The notes: generated by a model not told the origin, from the sequence alone. DNA of 64,000 bases from Keguizhuia sedimenti (GCA_030715135.1 JAUYVH010000014.1:19992-83991), one strand, 5' to 3'; positions 48,040-57,965 are shown, numbered from the stretch's first letter. Made by a program: numbers and translations.

Positions 48040-48441
48040 TTATTTCCTCTCCTGAAATTGCCCGTCGAGATACAGCCAGCGCCCGTCTTCACGCAGGAAG
48101 CGGCTGGTCTCGTGCAGACGGTGGGCGCGCCCGTTGATGCGATAGCGCGCGACGAATTCCACCGTCGCCGCATCTCCCGACGATGCATGGTTCTTGATTT
48201 CCAGCCCGAGCCAATTTACGCCGCGCTCGGAAATTTTTTCTTCGCCTGGCCGCGTGCTGGGATGCCAGGTCGCGCGCAAATAATCGTCCTGGCCAAGCGT
48301 ATAGGCGGTATAGCGCGAGCGCATCAGCTGCAGTGCCGTTGGCGGGGTTTCCATGCCGCCGATGAAGCGGCCGCAGCATTGTTCATAGCCGGCCGTTCCG
48401 GCACCGCACGGGCACGGCGGGGTGTTTGTTTTGGGAGGCAT
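48040..48441 (-). CDS. ychJ: YchJ-like (UPF0225) zinc-binding protein
   Basis: The product has 133 residues. The N-terminus has a SEC-C-type zinc pattern (CPCGAG then ECCGRFI-like QCCGRFI) and the body shows [26 protein letters not shown], the YchJ signature with a NTF2-like fold. The function is unknown. It is embedded between SDR and liuB in the catabolic operon, which is unusual; no link to leucine breakdown is established. The ATG at 48441 begins the family-like sequence. Confidence 0.85.
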   Translation of the reverse strand: MPPKTNTPPCPCGAGTAGYEQCCGRFIGGMETPPTALQLMRSRYTAYTLGQDDYLRATWHPSTRPGEEKISERGVNWLGLEIKNHASSGDAATVEFVARYRINGRAHRLHETSRFLREDGRWLYLDGQFQERK

Positions 48442-48469
48442 AAAAATAAAGGCTATGCGGGCGGCATTC

Positions 48470-49138
48470 CTACCATGGCAAATGCGCTCCCGCATGATTG
48501 CGAAAACTGCCGCTGTCCTGCAAGGTCAGCGATTCGATGACACTGAGCATATCGGCCACGCTTTGTTCGGGGGTCAAGGTCGCTTCCGGGCCGCCGAGTT
48601 CCGTACGTACCCAGCCCGGGCACATGGCAACCAGCGCTGCATCACGATAGTCGAGCGAAGCGGTTTTAATTGCCATATTAAGCGCCGCTTTCGACACCCG
48701 GTACACCCATCCTCCGCTGTTCGAGGCATCTGTGATGCTGGCCATGCCGCTGCTGATAAAAATGAACTTTCCCCTGGCTGCCTCCACCATCGGTGCGACC
48801 GTCGGAATCAGTTGCATCGCACCCAGCACATTGGTATGCATCGTGCTGTCGAAATCTTTGGTCATGGGCGCATGGTTGGCGTGTCCGTGCGGCCCGAAAA
48901 TACCGGCCACATAAATAGCCAGGTCGAGCTCCTGTCCATCGAGCTGCCATGCCAGGCCCGAAATCGATTCGGTGCTGGCGACATCGAGCTTCAGCGGCAG
49001 CGCCCCGAGCGTGCGCAATTCCTCCATGCTCGACTCACTGCGTGCCGTGGCATACACTTTCCAGCCGCTACCCAGTAATTGTCTCGTGAATTCATGCCCG
49101 ATGCCGCGCGAGGCACCGATGATCAAGGCTGTGCGCAC
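48470..49138 (-). CDS. Short-chain dehydrogenase/reductase
   Basis: The product has 222 residues with the Rossmann motif IIGASRGIG, an NNAG-equivalent YVAGIFG and the active-site YRVSKAALN. AGGAG lies seven bases before the GTG at 49138, which gives the family-typical start VRTALIIGASRG (a TTG at 49141 is possible). It resembles the C-factor/carbonyl-reductase branch of SDRs. The substrate is unknown. It is in line with the liu genes but separated from the thiolase by a palindrome-rich gap. Confidence 0.85.
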   Translation of the reverse strand: MRTALIIGASRGIGHEFTRQLLGSGWKVYATARSESSMEELRTLGALPLKLDVASTESISGLAWQLDGQELDLAIYVAGIFGPHGHANHAPMTKDFDSTMHTNVLGAMQLIPTVAPMVEAARGKFIFISSGMASITDASNSGGWVYRVSKAALNMAIKTASLDYRDAALVAMCPGWVRTELGGPEATLTPEQSVADMLSVIESLTLQDSGSFRNHAGAHLPW

Positions 49139-49240
49139 CAATTGTCTCCTGTCTTTAGAGTGTCTAACAAAATGATTCTGAAGTGGTTGCACGGGGCCGC
49201 CGAGGCCGCCTGGCCGTACTGCTCATACTGTCTGCGGCGA

Positions 49241-49309
49241 CGCACTTGTACAGTGCGCATGCCCGCTTGCAAGCGGGCATCGTTACGCAGGCAGACGGCT
49301 TGCCGTCTG
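49241..49309. repeat. Cluster of three adjacent palindromes
   Basis: Three hairpins follow each other in 69 bases: CGCACT/AGTGCG (49241-49257), a perfect 22-base palindrome (49259-49280, centre TTGCAA), and CAGACGGC/GCCGTCTG with a TT loop (49292-49309). They lie between the thiolase and SDR genes. None has a following T-run. They may form a compact multi-stem RNA or a REP-like element. Confidence 0.75.
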
Positions 49310-49373
49310 GAACCCCTGCCGCACTCTATTCAGAATCGCTTCGCTTCATTTTTTTAGACGCTTTTATTTCGTT

Positions 49374-50582
49374 TTACCGCTCCGCGCCAGGCAGCATTTC
49401 AAGCGCCATGGCAGTCGCCTCGCCGCCGCCGATGCAGATTGCCGCGATACCGCGCCGTCCGCCGGTTTTCCTGAGCGCACCGAGCAAGGTCACAATGATA
49501 CGCGCACCGGAGGCGCCGATCGGATGGCCCAGCGCACATGCGCCGCCGTGGATATTCAGCTTCCCGTGCGGGATAGCATGCTCTTTCATCGCAGCCATGG
49601 CAACAGCGGCGAATGCCTCGTTGATCTCGAACAGGTCAACTTCACTGGTCGACCAGCCGGTTTTCTGGCACAGTTTTGCAATCGCCCCGACCGGCGCCGT
49701 GGTGAACTGTTCCGGCGCCTGCGAGTGCCGCACATGCGCAACGATGCGCGCAATCGGCTTGCAACCCAGCTTTTCCGCCATGGATGCGCGCATGATCACC
49801 AGTGCCGCGGCGCCATCGTTGATCGAGGAAGACGAGGCAGCGGTGATCGTTCCATCCTTTTTGAAGGCCGGCTTTAATGCGGGAATCTTTTCCAGCCGCG
49901 CTTTCTGCGGGCTTTCATCGCGCTGGATCGTCGTTTCCCCGCTGCGGCTTGCCAGCGTGACCGGTGCAATCTCCCAGTCGAAGGAGCCGTCCGCCGCAGC
50001 CATCTGCGCGCGCCGCACCGACTCGACCGCGTAGGCATCCTGTTCTATCCGCGTGAATCCGTATTGCGCAGCACAATCTTCGGCGAACGTGCCCATCGAC
50101 CGGCCGCCCTGCTGTGTACGCTGGTATGCGTCTTCCAGTCCGTCGAACATCATGTGGTCCAGCAGCATGCCATGCCCGATGCGGTAACCGGCACGCGCCT
50201 TCGGCAGCAGGTAAGGCGCGTTGCTCATCGATTCCATGCCGCCTGCGACGACAATGTCGTTGGTGCCCGCGATAATCGAGTCATGCGCAAAAATCGCTGC
50301 CTGCATTGCCGAACCGCACATCTTGGACAAGGTCACGGCGCCGGCTGAAGACGGAATGCCGGCTTTGATCGCCGCCTGGCGCGCAGGCGCCTGGCCCTGT
50401 CCGGCCATCAGGCAATTGCCGAAATATACATCCTGAACCGAGTTCATCTCGGTGCCGGCGCGCTCGATTGCCGCACGGATCGCCACTGCACCCAGATCGT
50501 TTGCGCTAAGCGAGGCGAAGTCGCCCTGGAATGCGCCCATCGGCGTGCGCGCGGCGCCGACAATCACAATTGCATCATTCAT
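49374..50582 (-). CDS. Acetyl-CoA C-acetyltransferase (thiolase)
   Basis: The product has 402 residues with the thiolase residues Cys89 (SKMCGSAM), the His of NIHGGACALGHPIG and the second Cys of AICIGGGEATA. AGGAG lies six bases before the ATG at 50582. It would condense or cleave acetoacetyl-CoA. Next to the leucine pathway it can convert acetoacetyl-CoA, made from acetoacetate, to acetyl-CoA, though a CoA-transferase is not seen here. Confidence 0.93.
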   Translation of the reverse strand: MNDAIVIVGAARTPMGAFQGDFASLSANDLGAVAIRAAIERAGTEMNSVQDVYFGNCLMAGQGQAPARQAAIKAGIPSSAGAVTLSKMCGSAMQAAIFAHDSIIAGTNDIVVAGGMESMSNAPYLLPKARAGYRIGHGMLLDHMMFDGLEDAYQRTQQGGRSMGTFAEDCAAQYGFTRIEQDAYAVESVRRAQMAAADGSFDWEIAPVTLASRSGETTIQRDESPQKARLEKIPALKPAFKKDGTITAASSSSINDGAAALVIMRASMAEKLGCKPIARIVAHVRHSQAPEQFTTAPVGAIAKLCQKTGWSTSEVDLFEINEAFAAVAMAAMKEHAIPHGKLNIHGGACALGHPIGASGARIIVTLLGALRKTGGRRGIAAICIGGGEATAMALEMLPGAER

Positions 50583-50681
50583 TCGATTCTCCTGCGTGAT
50601 TCCCTTACGTCTACCGCAAGCCAATAAAAATGCCGTGCCGGTTTGCGCCGCGTCGGCATTTGTATTGGCTTGCCATCAAGC

Positions 50682-51866
50682 TCAAGCCGTTTGCGCAAAC
50701 AATTCCCTTCCGATCAACATGCGCCGGATTTCACTGGTGCCGGCACCGATTTCATAAAGCTTGGCATCACGCCACAGGCGTCCGGCCGGATAGTCATTGA
50801 TATAGCCGTTCCCGCCCAGCACCTGGATTGCTTCGCCGGCCATCCAGGTCGCTTTTTCCGCCGCATACAGGATCGCGCCCGCCGCATCCTTGCGCAAGGC
50901 ACGCACCGCTTCAGGTGTGGCGGCGCGGTCGCATGCCTGCCCGAGCGCATATACATAAGCCTTGCATGCCATCATGGTGGTGTACATGTCTGCCACCTTG
51001 CCCTGCATGAGCTGGAATTCGCCGATGGGCTGGCCGAACTGTTCGCGTTCATGGATATAAGGAAGAACGACATCCATGCACGCCTGCATGATCCCGAGCG
51101 GGCCGCCCGCCAATACGCTGCGCTCAAAATCCAGCCCCGACATCAGCACATTCACGCCGCCGCCTATGCTGCCCAGGACATTCTCCGGCGGCACTTCGCA
51201 GTCGCGGAATACCAGTTCGCCCGTGGGCGAGCCGCGCATGCCGAGCTTGTCGAGCTTTTGCGCAATCGCGAAACCGGGCATGCTTTTTTCAACTATGAAT
51301 GCGGAGATGCCGCGCGCGCCGGCTTGCGGATCGGTTTTCGCATACACGACCAGCACATCGGCAATCGGTCCATTCGTGATCCACATTTTCGTGCCGTTGA
51401 GCAGCCATGCGTCGCCTTTGCGTTCGGCGCGCAGTTTCATGCTGACCACATCGGACCCGGCACTGGGTTCTGACATTGCAAGTGCTCCGACATGCTGGCC
51501 CGATACCAGCTTTGGTAGATATTTGCTCTTTTGTTCCGCACTGCCGTTGCGGCGGATCTGGTTGACGCAAAGATTGGAGTGCGCGCCATATGAAAGACCG
51601 ACGGACGCGCTGGCACGCGAGATTTCTTCCATGGCGACGATATGCGCCAGATAGCCCATTGCCGCGCCGCCGTATTCTTCTTCCACGGTGATGCCGAGTA
51701 GTCCGAGCTCGCCCATTTTTCCCCATAGTTCATTCGGGAAATGGTCGTCGCGGTCAATCCCGCTTGCCAGGGGTGCGATCTCCTGTTGCGCAAATTGCCT
51801 AACTGCGGTGCGCAAGGCGGCGATGTCTTCGCCATGTTCGAAATCAATCCCTGTCAGTTCGATCAT
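50682..51866 (-). CDS. liuA: Isovaleryl-CoA dehydrogenase
   Basis: The product has 394 residues of the acyl-CoA dehydrogenase family, with [33 protein letters not shown] and the C-terminal [26 protein letters not shown] pattern typical of isovaleryl-CoA dehydrogenases. It oxidises isovaleryl-CoA to 3-methylcrotonyl-CoA with FAD, passing electrons to ETF. AGGTGAG precedes the ATG at 51866. It heads the minus-strand catabolic series and is divergent from an MBL-fold hydrolase. Confidence 0.92.
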   Translation of the reverse strand: MIELTGIDFEHGEDIAALRTAVRQFAQQEIAPLASGIDRDDHFPNELWGKMGELGLLGITVEEEYGGAAMGYLAHIVAMEEISRASASVGLSYGAHSNLCVNQIRRNGSAEQKSKYLPKLVSGQHVGALAMSEPSAGSDVVSMKLRAERKGDAWLLNGTKMWITNGPIADVLVVYAKTDPQAGARGISAFIVEKSMPGFAIAQKLDKLGMRGSPTGELVFRDCEVPPENVLGSIGGGVNVLMSGLDFERSVLAGGPLGIMQACMDVVLPYIHEREQFGQPIGEFQLMQGKVADMYTTMMACKAYVYALGQACDRAATPEAVRALRKDAAGAILYAAEKATWMAGEAIQVLGGNGYINDYPAGRLWRDAKLYEIGAGTSEIRRMLIGRELFAQTA

Positions 51867-52009
51867 GTCTTCTCACCTTTATGCACGGCGCATGCATGTG
51901 TTTCCTGCATGCTCATATCAGCAATATTTGCGATTATTTTGCGCAGGCAAAATTTTTTAAGCCTTATGCGTACAATAATCGCATTAACCAGCCCGAATCT
52001 ATTGTAGGC

Positions 52010-52062
52010 GCGCAAAGACCAAATAGAAACGGTTTGCGCCCGGCATGTTTCATTAAGACATG
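52010..52062. promoter_or_regulatory. Two inverted repeats in the liuA / MBL divergent promoter region
   Basis: GCGCAAA (52010-52016) pairs with TTTGCGC (52033-52039), and CATGT (52044-52048) with ACATG (52058-52062). Their place between divergent genes suggests regulator sites, but no known LiuR-type gene is nearby to assign them to. Confidence 0.35.
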
Positions 52063-52094
52063 TAGTTCCCGATAGCGTTTTGACAAAAGGCAGC

Positions 52095-53159
52095 ATGAAT
52101 CCGCTTGAATCACAGCTTGTTTATCCGTTTGCCGAGGCCATACCCGAGAAGGGAACGGTTCTCGAAGTCGCGCCGGGCGTGAACTGGACACGCATGGCAT
52201 TGCCGTTTGCACTGGACCATATCAATGTCTGGTTGTTAAAAGACGATCCGGAAATGCTGCACGGCGACGGATCTGGATGGACGATTGTCGACTGCGGCGT
52301 GAACAACGATGCCACGCATGACGCATGGCAAGGCATCTTCAACGACAGCCTGGATACTCTCCCGGTCAAACGTGTGCTGGCCACACATTGCCATCCCGAT
52401 CACGTCGGTTCGGCGCATTGGCTATGCGAGCGTTGGCAGGCGCCGCTGTGGATGTCCGCAGCGGAATTCGGTTTTGCACGCATGATGTCCGCTGCATTGC
52501 CCGGCGCCGACGGCACTTCAGCATTGCCGCACTTCATGCGGCACGGTGTGCAGGATTCGGCCTTGATAACCCAGCTGCGGGAGCGCCGGAACTACTATCC
52601 ATCACTGGTACCTGAGTTGCCATCTTCGTACCATCGCATTCAGGATGGCGAGGCGATCCGGATCGGGCGACATGACTGGCGCGTCATCACCGGCTTTGGC
52701 CATTCGCCCGAACATGTATCCCTTTATTGCGCGGCATTGAATGTCCTGATTTCCGGCGACATGGTACTGCCGCGCATTTCCACCAATGTGTCGGTGTTTG
52801 CCATCGAGCCGGAAGCGAATCCCCTGCAGCTCTACCTCGACTCACTGAAAAAATATGGCAGTCTGCCGCATGACACGCTGGTGCTGCCGTCGCATGGCAA
52901 ACCCTTTCGCGGCTTGCATACCCGTATCACGCAATTGCAGGATCATCATGCGGTGAGGCTGGCGGAAGTCAGGGCTGCTTGCCGCACGCCACAGTCTGCT
53001 GCCGATATTGTGCCGATCATGTTCAAGCGCGCATTGGATGCGCACCAGTTGAGCTTTGCGCTGGGCGAAGCGTTAGCACATCTGCACTATTTGTGGCGCG
53101 AGGGAAGCCTTCATCGAAAATTCGATGATAAAGGCGTGTGCCGTTTCAGAATCACCTAA
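52095..53159 (+). CDS. Metallo-beta-lactamase-fold hydrolase
   Basis: The product has 354 residues with the metal motif THCHPDHVG, a later metal-ligand Asp in LISGDMVLP and a final His in VLPSHGKPF. It belongs to the glyoxalase II-like branch with a C-terminal helical extension. The substrate is unknown; thioester or lactone hydrolysis is typical. It is divergent from liuA, and homologues often accompany acyl-CoA catabolic genes. The ATG at 52095 follows AAAGGCAGC. Confidence 0.85.
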   Translation: MNPLESQLVYPFAEAIPEKGTVLEVAPGVNWTRMALPFALDHINVWLLKDDPEMLHGDGSGWTIVDCGVNNDATHDAWQGIFNDSLDTLPVKRVLATHCHPDHVGSAHWLCERWQAPLWMSAAEFGFARMMSAALPGADGTSALPHFMRHGVQDSALITQLRERRNYYPSLVPELPSSYHRIQDGEAIRIGRHDWRVITGFGHSPEHVSLYCAALNVLISGDMVLPRISTNVSVFAIEPEANPLQLYLDSLKKYGSLPHDTLVLPSHGKPFRGLHTRITQLQDHHAVRLAEVRAACRTPQSAADIVPIMFKRALDAHQLSFALGEALAHLHYLWREGSLHRKFDDKGVCRFRIT

Positions 53160-53191
53160 GTTTTCGATGATTTAATGCTTGCGCGCTTAGG

Positions 53192-53217
53192 TAGTCATTC
53201 ATAGTCGCTTAATAGTC
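53192..53217. promoter_or_regulatory. Three TAGTC repeats spaced one helical turn apart
   Basis: TAGTC occurs at 53192, 53202 and 53213, spacings 10 and 11, so all face the same side of the helix. A TAGCC-N6-GGCTA palindrome follows at 53237-53252. The HTH gene at 53367 is the nearest candidate binder. Confidence 0.5.
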
Positions 53218-53366
53218 ACTTTTTGTATTGAATACTTAGCCACCGTAGGCTATCTTGAAAAAGTAATAACTCTCTCGTCGTTTTTTAACCCTGTAATAAA
53301 ACGCGCACTTGCGGCTTTCCGTTGCGAAAAGCGGCTTTGCGCATTGATGCAGGATAGTTCGCTTCC

Positions 53367-53768
53367 ATGAAACCATCTATTGAACGAGAAGAATTCAGTC
53401 AACGCCTGCAACAGGCATTGACCAATGCGGCCTATTCCCCCGATAGCCCGACGCAACTTGCGCGCGAGTTCAATGTACGCTTTGTCGGCCGCCCGATTAC
53501 GGTACATGCCGCACGAAAGTGGCTGGTCGGTGAAGCGATTCCGACACAAGAGAAATTGCGTACGCTGGCCCAATGGCTTGGCGTGCCGGCCGAGTGGTTG
53601 CGCTTCGGCGCATCGGCCGATTCGGCGGAAAATCAAGCGCAGGCTGCCGCGCGCTTTGAGTCTGCCGATGTGAGATTGATTGCTGATCTGCAGCAGCTCG
53701 ATAAAGAATACCAGGCCATCGCACGCGAAATTATTCGCCTCTTGATCCGCATGGACAAGAAAGCCTGA
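53367..53768 (+). CDS. Small HTH transcriptional regulator (phage-repressor-like)
   Basis: The product has 133 residues. An XRE-like helix-turn-helix covers about residues 22-75 (PTQLAREFNVRF, PITVHAARKWLVGEAIPTQE, KLRTLAQWLGVPAEWLRFG), and a helical tail (90-130) probably dimerises. It has no peptidase domain, so RecA-triggered self-cleavage is not expected. It is chromosomal and alone. Regularly spaced repeats upstream suggest autoregulation. Confidence 0.75.
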   Translation: MKPSIEREEFSQRLQQALTNAAYSPDSPTQLAREFNVRFVGRPITVHAARKWLVGEAIPTQEKLRTLAQWLGVPAEWLRFGASADSAENQAQAAARFESADVRLIADLQQLDKEYQAIAREIIRLLIRMDKKA

Positions 53769-53802
53769 TTGAAGCCTGAGCAACCCCTGATTGAGGTCTG
53801 AT

Positions 53803-54627
53803 TTAAGCTTGATTGCCGCGCGACTCCGGTGAGCCGGATTGCTGGTCTGCAGCGATGCGCGGTTTGTGCGGTGCATTAACGAACAGCCGGTCGTAGATCC
53901 AGTTTGGAAGCAGACGCAACAGCTTGGCAACCACACCCATCTGCCATGGAATGACTGCGTAGCTGGTTCCGGCATTGATCGCCTTCATTGCACGCCTGGC
54001 GAATGTTTCGGCTGATAGCATGAAGGGCATCGGATAAGTATTTACTTGCGTCATCGGCGTATCCACATATCCCGGCGCAATCGTCACCACCTTGATACCG
54101 GTCTTGCGCAATTCGACCCGCAAGGATTCGCAGTAGCTGATGACGGCGGCCTTCGACGCGCTGTAAGCGCCCGCACCGGGCAATCCGCGGATCCCGGCAA
54201 CGCTGGCGATGCCCACTAAACGGCAATCCCGGTTGCCAGCCCGGACCTGCTTTTCCATGGCCGGAATGAACGGTGCGAAGCTGGCCACCATTGCCGTGAC
54301 ATTGGTGGCAAGAATGCGTTCAAACACCGGCAAATCTTCTTCATGGTCAGTCAATGTCCCGAATGAAACGCCGGCATTTGCGATTACGACATCAATGCCA
54401 CCTTCCTTTGCCAGAAAATCCGTTGCCGCGGCATGAAGCGCCGCATGGTCGTTGACATCCAGCACATAAAGATGATGCCGTTCCGCTTGCGCCAGGCCGG
54501 TGGCCAGCGCCTCCAGCATTTCGCGGCGGCGCGCAACCAGGCCGAGCACGGCGCCCTGCGCTGCATATTGCCTGGCAAGCGCCTCGCCGAGACCGCTCGA
54601 CGCACCCGTGATAAAGACTCGTTTCAT
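53803..54627 (-). CDS. Short-chain dehydrogenase/reductase
   Basis: The product has 274 residues with FITGASSGLGEALARQ, NAGVS and the catalytic YSASKAAV, of the DltE/YqjQ-like classical SDR branch. A hydrophobic C-terminal segment (about 228-250, VVAKLLRLLPNWIYDRLF) suggests membrane association, as in SDRs acting on lipids or isoprenoids. The substrate is unknown. It starts just after the dsbA terminator. Confidence 0.87.
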   Translation of the reverse strand: MKRVFITGASSGLGEALARQYAAQGAVLGLVARRREMLEALATGLAQAERHHLYVLDVNDHAALHAAATDFLAKEGGIDVVIANAGVSFGTLTDHEEDLPVFERILATNVTAMVASFAPFIPAMEKQVRAGNRDCRLVGIASVAGIRGLPGAGAYSASKAAVISYCESLRVELRKTGIKVVTIAPGYVDTPMTQVNTYPMPFMLSAETFARRAMKAINAGTSYAVIPWQMGVVAKLLRLLPNWIYDRLFVNAPHKPRIAADQQSGSPESRGNQA

Positions 54628-54638
54628 ATGACCTCAAT

Positions 54639-54669
54639 AAAAAAGCCCGCCACCTTGCGGTCAGCGGAC
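54639..54669 (-). terminator. Rho-independent terminator after dsbA
   Basis: Read on the minus strand, GTCCGC-TGACC-GCAA-GGT-GGCGGGC folds (one G-U) and is followed by TTTTTT. It lies 22 bases past the dsbA stop. Confidence 0.75.
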
Positions 54670-54690
54670 TTTGGACTAGCTTGTACGAGC

Positions 54691-55398
54691 TTATTTTTTT
54701 ACTTCAGCCGATGCGCCTGCGGCAGCTTGCCCGACCTGTTCCTTGCCGGCCTTCACTACCAGCCAATTCATCACTTGCAGGGCCGCCGAGGTTAAGGTGG
54801 CTTCGGGCTGCCGTCCAAGACTTGCCCCCATCATGGACGGTGCAGTGAGGTAGCGTCCGCCGATCGCGACGATCGGTACGCCATCGATCCTGTAGGCATT
54901 TTGTAACTGTATTGCGCGGCGCACCTTGGATTGCACGCTGAACGAGTTATACAGCTCGGCAAATTTATTCCGGTCGACGCCTTGCTTTTCAATAAAATCG
55001 GCAATCGCCGCATCGGTATTGAGCATCTGGCGGTTGACATGGATCGCATCGAAAACTTTTTTGTGCAATTCATCGACCTTGCCCATCGCTTCCAGCGTGT
55101 AATACAGCTTTTGTTCCGGCACGAAGGAATCGCGGAAGGCCACCGGCACGCGCTTGAATACAATGGCGTCGCCCTGCTTTTTCACCCATTCCATCAAGGG
55201 CGCTTCAAAGGCATGGCAATGCGGGCAGGAATACCAGAAAAACTCCGTAACTTCGACTCGCTTGCCCGCCTCAGTTGGCTGCGCCTGTTCGAGCGTGCGG
55301 TAATCAGTACCGTTGACAGGATTGGACGGCGAGGCGCCGGCGGTCACTGCAAGAAAACCCAGGCTGACGGCAACAAGCAATTGCTGAAACAAACGCAT
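54691..55398 (-). CDS. dsbA: Thiol:disulfide interchange protein DsbA
   Basis: The product has 235 residues: a signal peptide (1-22), a thioredoxin-fold start VEVTEFFWYSCPHCHAFE with the CPHC redox pair (Cys58, Cys61) and a cis-Pro loop GVPIVAIGG. It donates disulfides to exported proteins in the periplasm and is reoxidised by DsbB. The ATG at 55398 begins the signal peptide. It is the last gene of the argS-SPOR-dsbA operon, an arrangement seen in other Burkholderiales. Confidence 0.94.
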   Translation of the reverse strand: MRLFQQLLVAVSLGFLAVTAGASPSNPVNGTDYRTLEQAQPTEAGKRVEVTEFFWYSCPHCHAFEAPLMEWVKKQGDAIVFKRVPVAFRDSFVPEQKLYYTLEAMGKVDELHKKVFDAIHVNRQMLNTDAAIADFIEKQGVDRNKFAELYNSFSVQSKVRRAIQLQNAYRIDGVPIVAIGGRYLTAPSMMGASLGRQPEATLTSAALQVMNWLVVKAGKEQVGQAAAGASAEVKK

Positions 55399-55540
55399 GG
55401 AATACCCCTTATCAATCAACACTTTGAACGCCTGGCGCAATGACTTCGCCAGGACACGGCGACGCAGGCGCCACATGGATTCAGACGAGAAGCTCAAGAG
55501 AGCATGAGCCGCGCATTAAAAGACTTTTTGTCAGGCGCGC

Positions 55541-56212
55541 TTATTTGGGCACGCGCACCACTGCCGCATCCACCCCGTTGTCGGACAGCTTGCCGCGCAT
55601 GCGATTCATGACTTCCTGCTGGCTGAACGGACCGATGCGCACACGGTACAGCGTGCCGTTATCGGACTGTTTCTCGGCGATATGTGCAGAGAATCCCAGG
55701 AGCGCAAGCTTGGCCTTGGTATTTTCAGCATCAGTCTTTTCCAGGAATGCGCCAGCCTGCAGGAAGTATGTGTATTTTTCATCCGCCTTTTGGGTCGCAG
55801 CACTCTTTTCGGCAGTGGCTTTCTCGCTGTTTGACTTTTCCACTACCGGCGCCTTGGTTTCAGCTGATTTTGCTTCTGGCTTGGCCGGCATCCTTGCTTC
55901 GGATTTCCTGGCTTGTCCCGGCTGGCCTGCATCCTGGCTCAGGCTGTTATCGGCAGGCGTTTCTGCCGCCTTCTTGCCAAACTGTTTCGAGGCTTCCTTT
56001 GCCGGTTCGCGATTGCCGTAGAGCGGTTTGTTCGGATCCGACATCTTGCCCGAAGCAGCCGGGCGATCCGATTTGCCCATCTTGTCGACAAACGGCAGCG
56101 GGGTGTTCTTTATCGTAACGGCAACGACGACTGCGATGCCAAGTCCGATGATGAGGCCGATGATCAGGCCAAGTAAAGTGCCGCCAGTTTGCTTTCTACG
56201 ATAATCGATCAT
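55541..56212 (-). CDS. SPOR-domain membrane protein (FtsN-like)
   Basis: The product has 223 residues: a short cytoplasmic start, one membrane helix (about 11-35, GTLLGLIIGLIIGLGIAVVV), a long Ala/Lys/Glu-rich linker and a C-terminal SPOR domain (about 147-220, TYFLQAGAFLEKTDAENTKA). SPOR domains bind denuded peptidoglycan at the division septum, so the protein is probably a FtsN-type divisome component. It starts 19 bases after argS. Confidence 0.92.
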   Translation of the reverse strand: MIDYRRKQTGGTLLGLIIGLIIGLGIAVVVAVTIKNTPLPFVDKMGKSDRPAASGKMSDPNKPLYGNREPAKEASKQFGKKAAETPADNSLSQDAGQPGQARKSEARMPAKPEAKSAETKAPVVEKSNSEKATAEKSAATQKADEKYTYFLQAGAFLEKTDAENTKAKLALLGFSAHIAEKQSDNGTLYRVRIGPFSQQEVMNRMRGKLSDNGVDAAVVRVPK

Positions 56213-56231
56213 ATGAATCTAAAAATAAACG

Positions 56232-57965
56232 CTACATCCTGGCCGGCGCAGAAACGCCGATCAAGCCCAGACCATTGCGCAATACCTGCCGCGTTGCGAG
56301 CAACAATGCCAGCCGCGCCATCTTGGTCGGCACATCGTCGACCAGGAAGCGCTCGGCGTTGTAATAACTATGCAATTCGCCGGCGACATCGCGCAAGTAG
56401 AACGCTACCTGATGCGGACCCAGTTCTTCAAGCGCTTTTTGCAACATTTCCGGATATTCGGCCAGTTTTGCCAACAGTGCCGTTTCGCGCGGCGAAGTCA
56501 GTGGCGATAAATCCACACTCATCAGGCTTGCTTCGTCGCCGCCCCACTGCGCCATGACTGAACAAATGCGTGCGTGCGCGTACTGCACGTAATACACCGG
56601 ATTTTCATCGGACTGCGCGAGAGCCAAATCGACATCGAATACGAATTCAGTATCGGCCTTGCGCGAGATGAGGAAAAAGCGCACCGCGTCGCGTCCGCGC
56701 GTGAGGTCACGTTCACCTTGCTCGTTCTTCACGTCTCCGGCCGACCATTCGATCAAGTCGCGCAAAGTCACATAGGAACCGGCACGCTTGGAAATCTTCA
56801 CTTCCTCGCCGTTGCGCATCACGGTGACCATCTTGTGCAGCACGTAATCCGGATAGCCCTGTGGAATACCCATGCCGACCGCCTGCAGGCCGGCGCGCAC
56901 GCGCGCAATCGTGCCGTGGTGGTCGCTTCCCTGCACATTGATCGCCTTGGCATAGCCGCGCTGCCATTTCGTGATGTGATAGGCAACGTCCGGCACGAAG
57001 TAGGTATACGTGCCGTCGGATTTCTTCATCACGCGGTCTTTGTCGTCATTGTATTCGGTGGTCTTCAGCCAGAGCGCGTTGTCGTGTTCATAGGTCTTGC
57101 CGGCCCTGGTCAAGGCTTCCACTGCAGCAGCAACCTTCCCTTCGGTGTAAAGCGAAGATTCCAGATAGTAGTTGTCGAACCTGACGCCGAATGCCTGCAA
57201 GTCCAGGTCTTGTTCATGGCGCAGATAGGCCACCGCAAAACGCCGGATCGATTCGATATCCTCGACGTCGCCGCTGGCCGTTACCGGCTCGCCGTCGCTC
57301 GCGGACACGGTTTTCCCGGCCAGGAAATCGGCGGCGATATCGGCAATGTAGTCTCCGTTGTAGGCCGATTCCGGCCACTCGATGTCGCCGGGGCGCCATC
57401 CTTTTGCGCGCGCCTGTACGGAATTGGCCAGCGTGGCGATCTGCACACCGGCGTCGTTGTAATAGAACTCGCGCGTGACGTCGAATCCTTGCACTTCCAG
57501 CAACGAGGACAAGGCATCGCCTAATGCGCCCTGCCGTCCATGTCCGACATGCAGCGGCCCCGTCGGATTGGCGGATACGAACTCGACCATCACTTTCTTG
57601 CCCGCGCCTGCGCCGCTTCGTCCGAATTGCCCGCCTTCGTGCAGGATGTGCGCGACAACCGACTGACTGACTGCCGGGGAAAGGCGCATGTTGATGAAGC
57701 CGGGGCCTGCGATATCGAGCGATGCAATCAGATTATTTCTGTCCGGGTCGGCCAGCACCGCATTGACCAAAGCCTGTGCCAGTTCACGCGGATTCTTTTT
57801 CAGCGGCTTGGCCAACTGCATGGCGATATTGCAGGCAAGGTCGCCATGCGAAGGATCGCGCGGACGTTCGAGCGTGACATTCGGCTGCAGGTCGCTGCCG
57901 GCCACGATCGGCGCAAGGGCGGAACGGAACAGGTCGATAATCTGTTGTTTTTGTTGAGCTAGCAT
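56232..57965 (-). CDS. argS: Arginyl-tRNA synthetase
   Basis: The product has 577 residues of class Ia: HIGH variant HVGHGRQ preceded by ANPTGPL, the KMSKS-like EVKISKRAG, an N-terminal Add-1 domain and the DALR anticodon domain with [12 protein letters not shown]. It charges tRNA-Arg. ATG at 57965. Confidence 0.97.
   Translation of the reverse strand: MLAQQKQQIIDLFRSALAPIVAGSDLQPNVTLERPRDPSHGDLACNIAMQLAKPLKKNPRELAQALVNAVLADPDRNNLIASLDIAGPGFINMRLSPAVSQSVVAHILHEGGQFGRSGAGAGKKVMVEFVSANPTGPLHVGHGRQGALGDALSSLLEVQGFDVTREFYYNDAGVQIATLANSVQARAKGWRPGDIEWPESAYNGDYIADIAADFLAGKTVSASDGEPVTASGDVEDIESIRRFAVAYLRHEQDLDLQAFGVRFDNYYLESSLYTEGKVAAAVEALTRAGKTYEHDNALWLKTTEYNDDKDRVMKKSDGTYTYFVPDVAYHITKWQRGYAKAINVQGSDHHGTIARVRAGLQAVGMGIPQGYPDYVLHKMVTVMRNGEEVKISKRAGSYVTLRDLIEWSAGDVKNEQGERDLTRGRDAVRFFLISRKADTEFVFDVDLALAQSDENPVYYVQYAHARICSVMAQWGGDEASLMSVDLSPLTSPRETALLAKLAEYPEMLQKALEELGPHQVAFYLRDVAGELHSYYNAERFLVDDVPTKMARLALLLATRQVLRNGLGLIGVSAPARM

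Noticed and set aside
49292..49311. GCCGTCTG inverted pair resembling the Neisseria DNA uptake sequence
   Set aside because: The match is incomplete (GCCGTCTGGA against GCCGTCTGAA), occurs as a single palindrome, and the gene content is not Neisserial.
53250..53975. 241-codon minus-strand frame across the small HTH gene
   Set aside because: It is antisense to the HTH gene and runs into the SDR gene; no family features.
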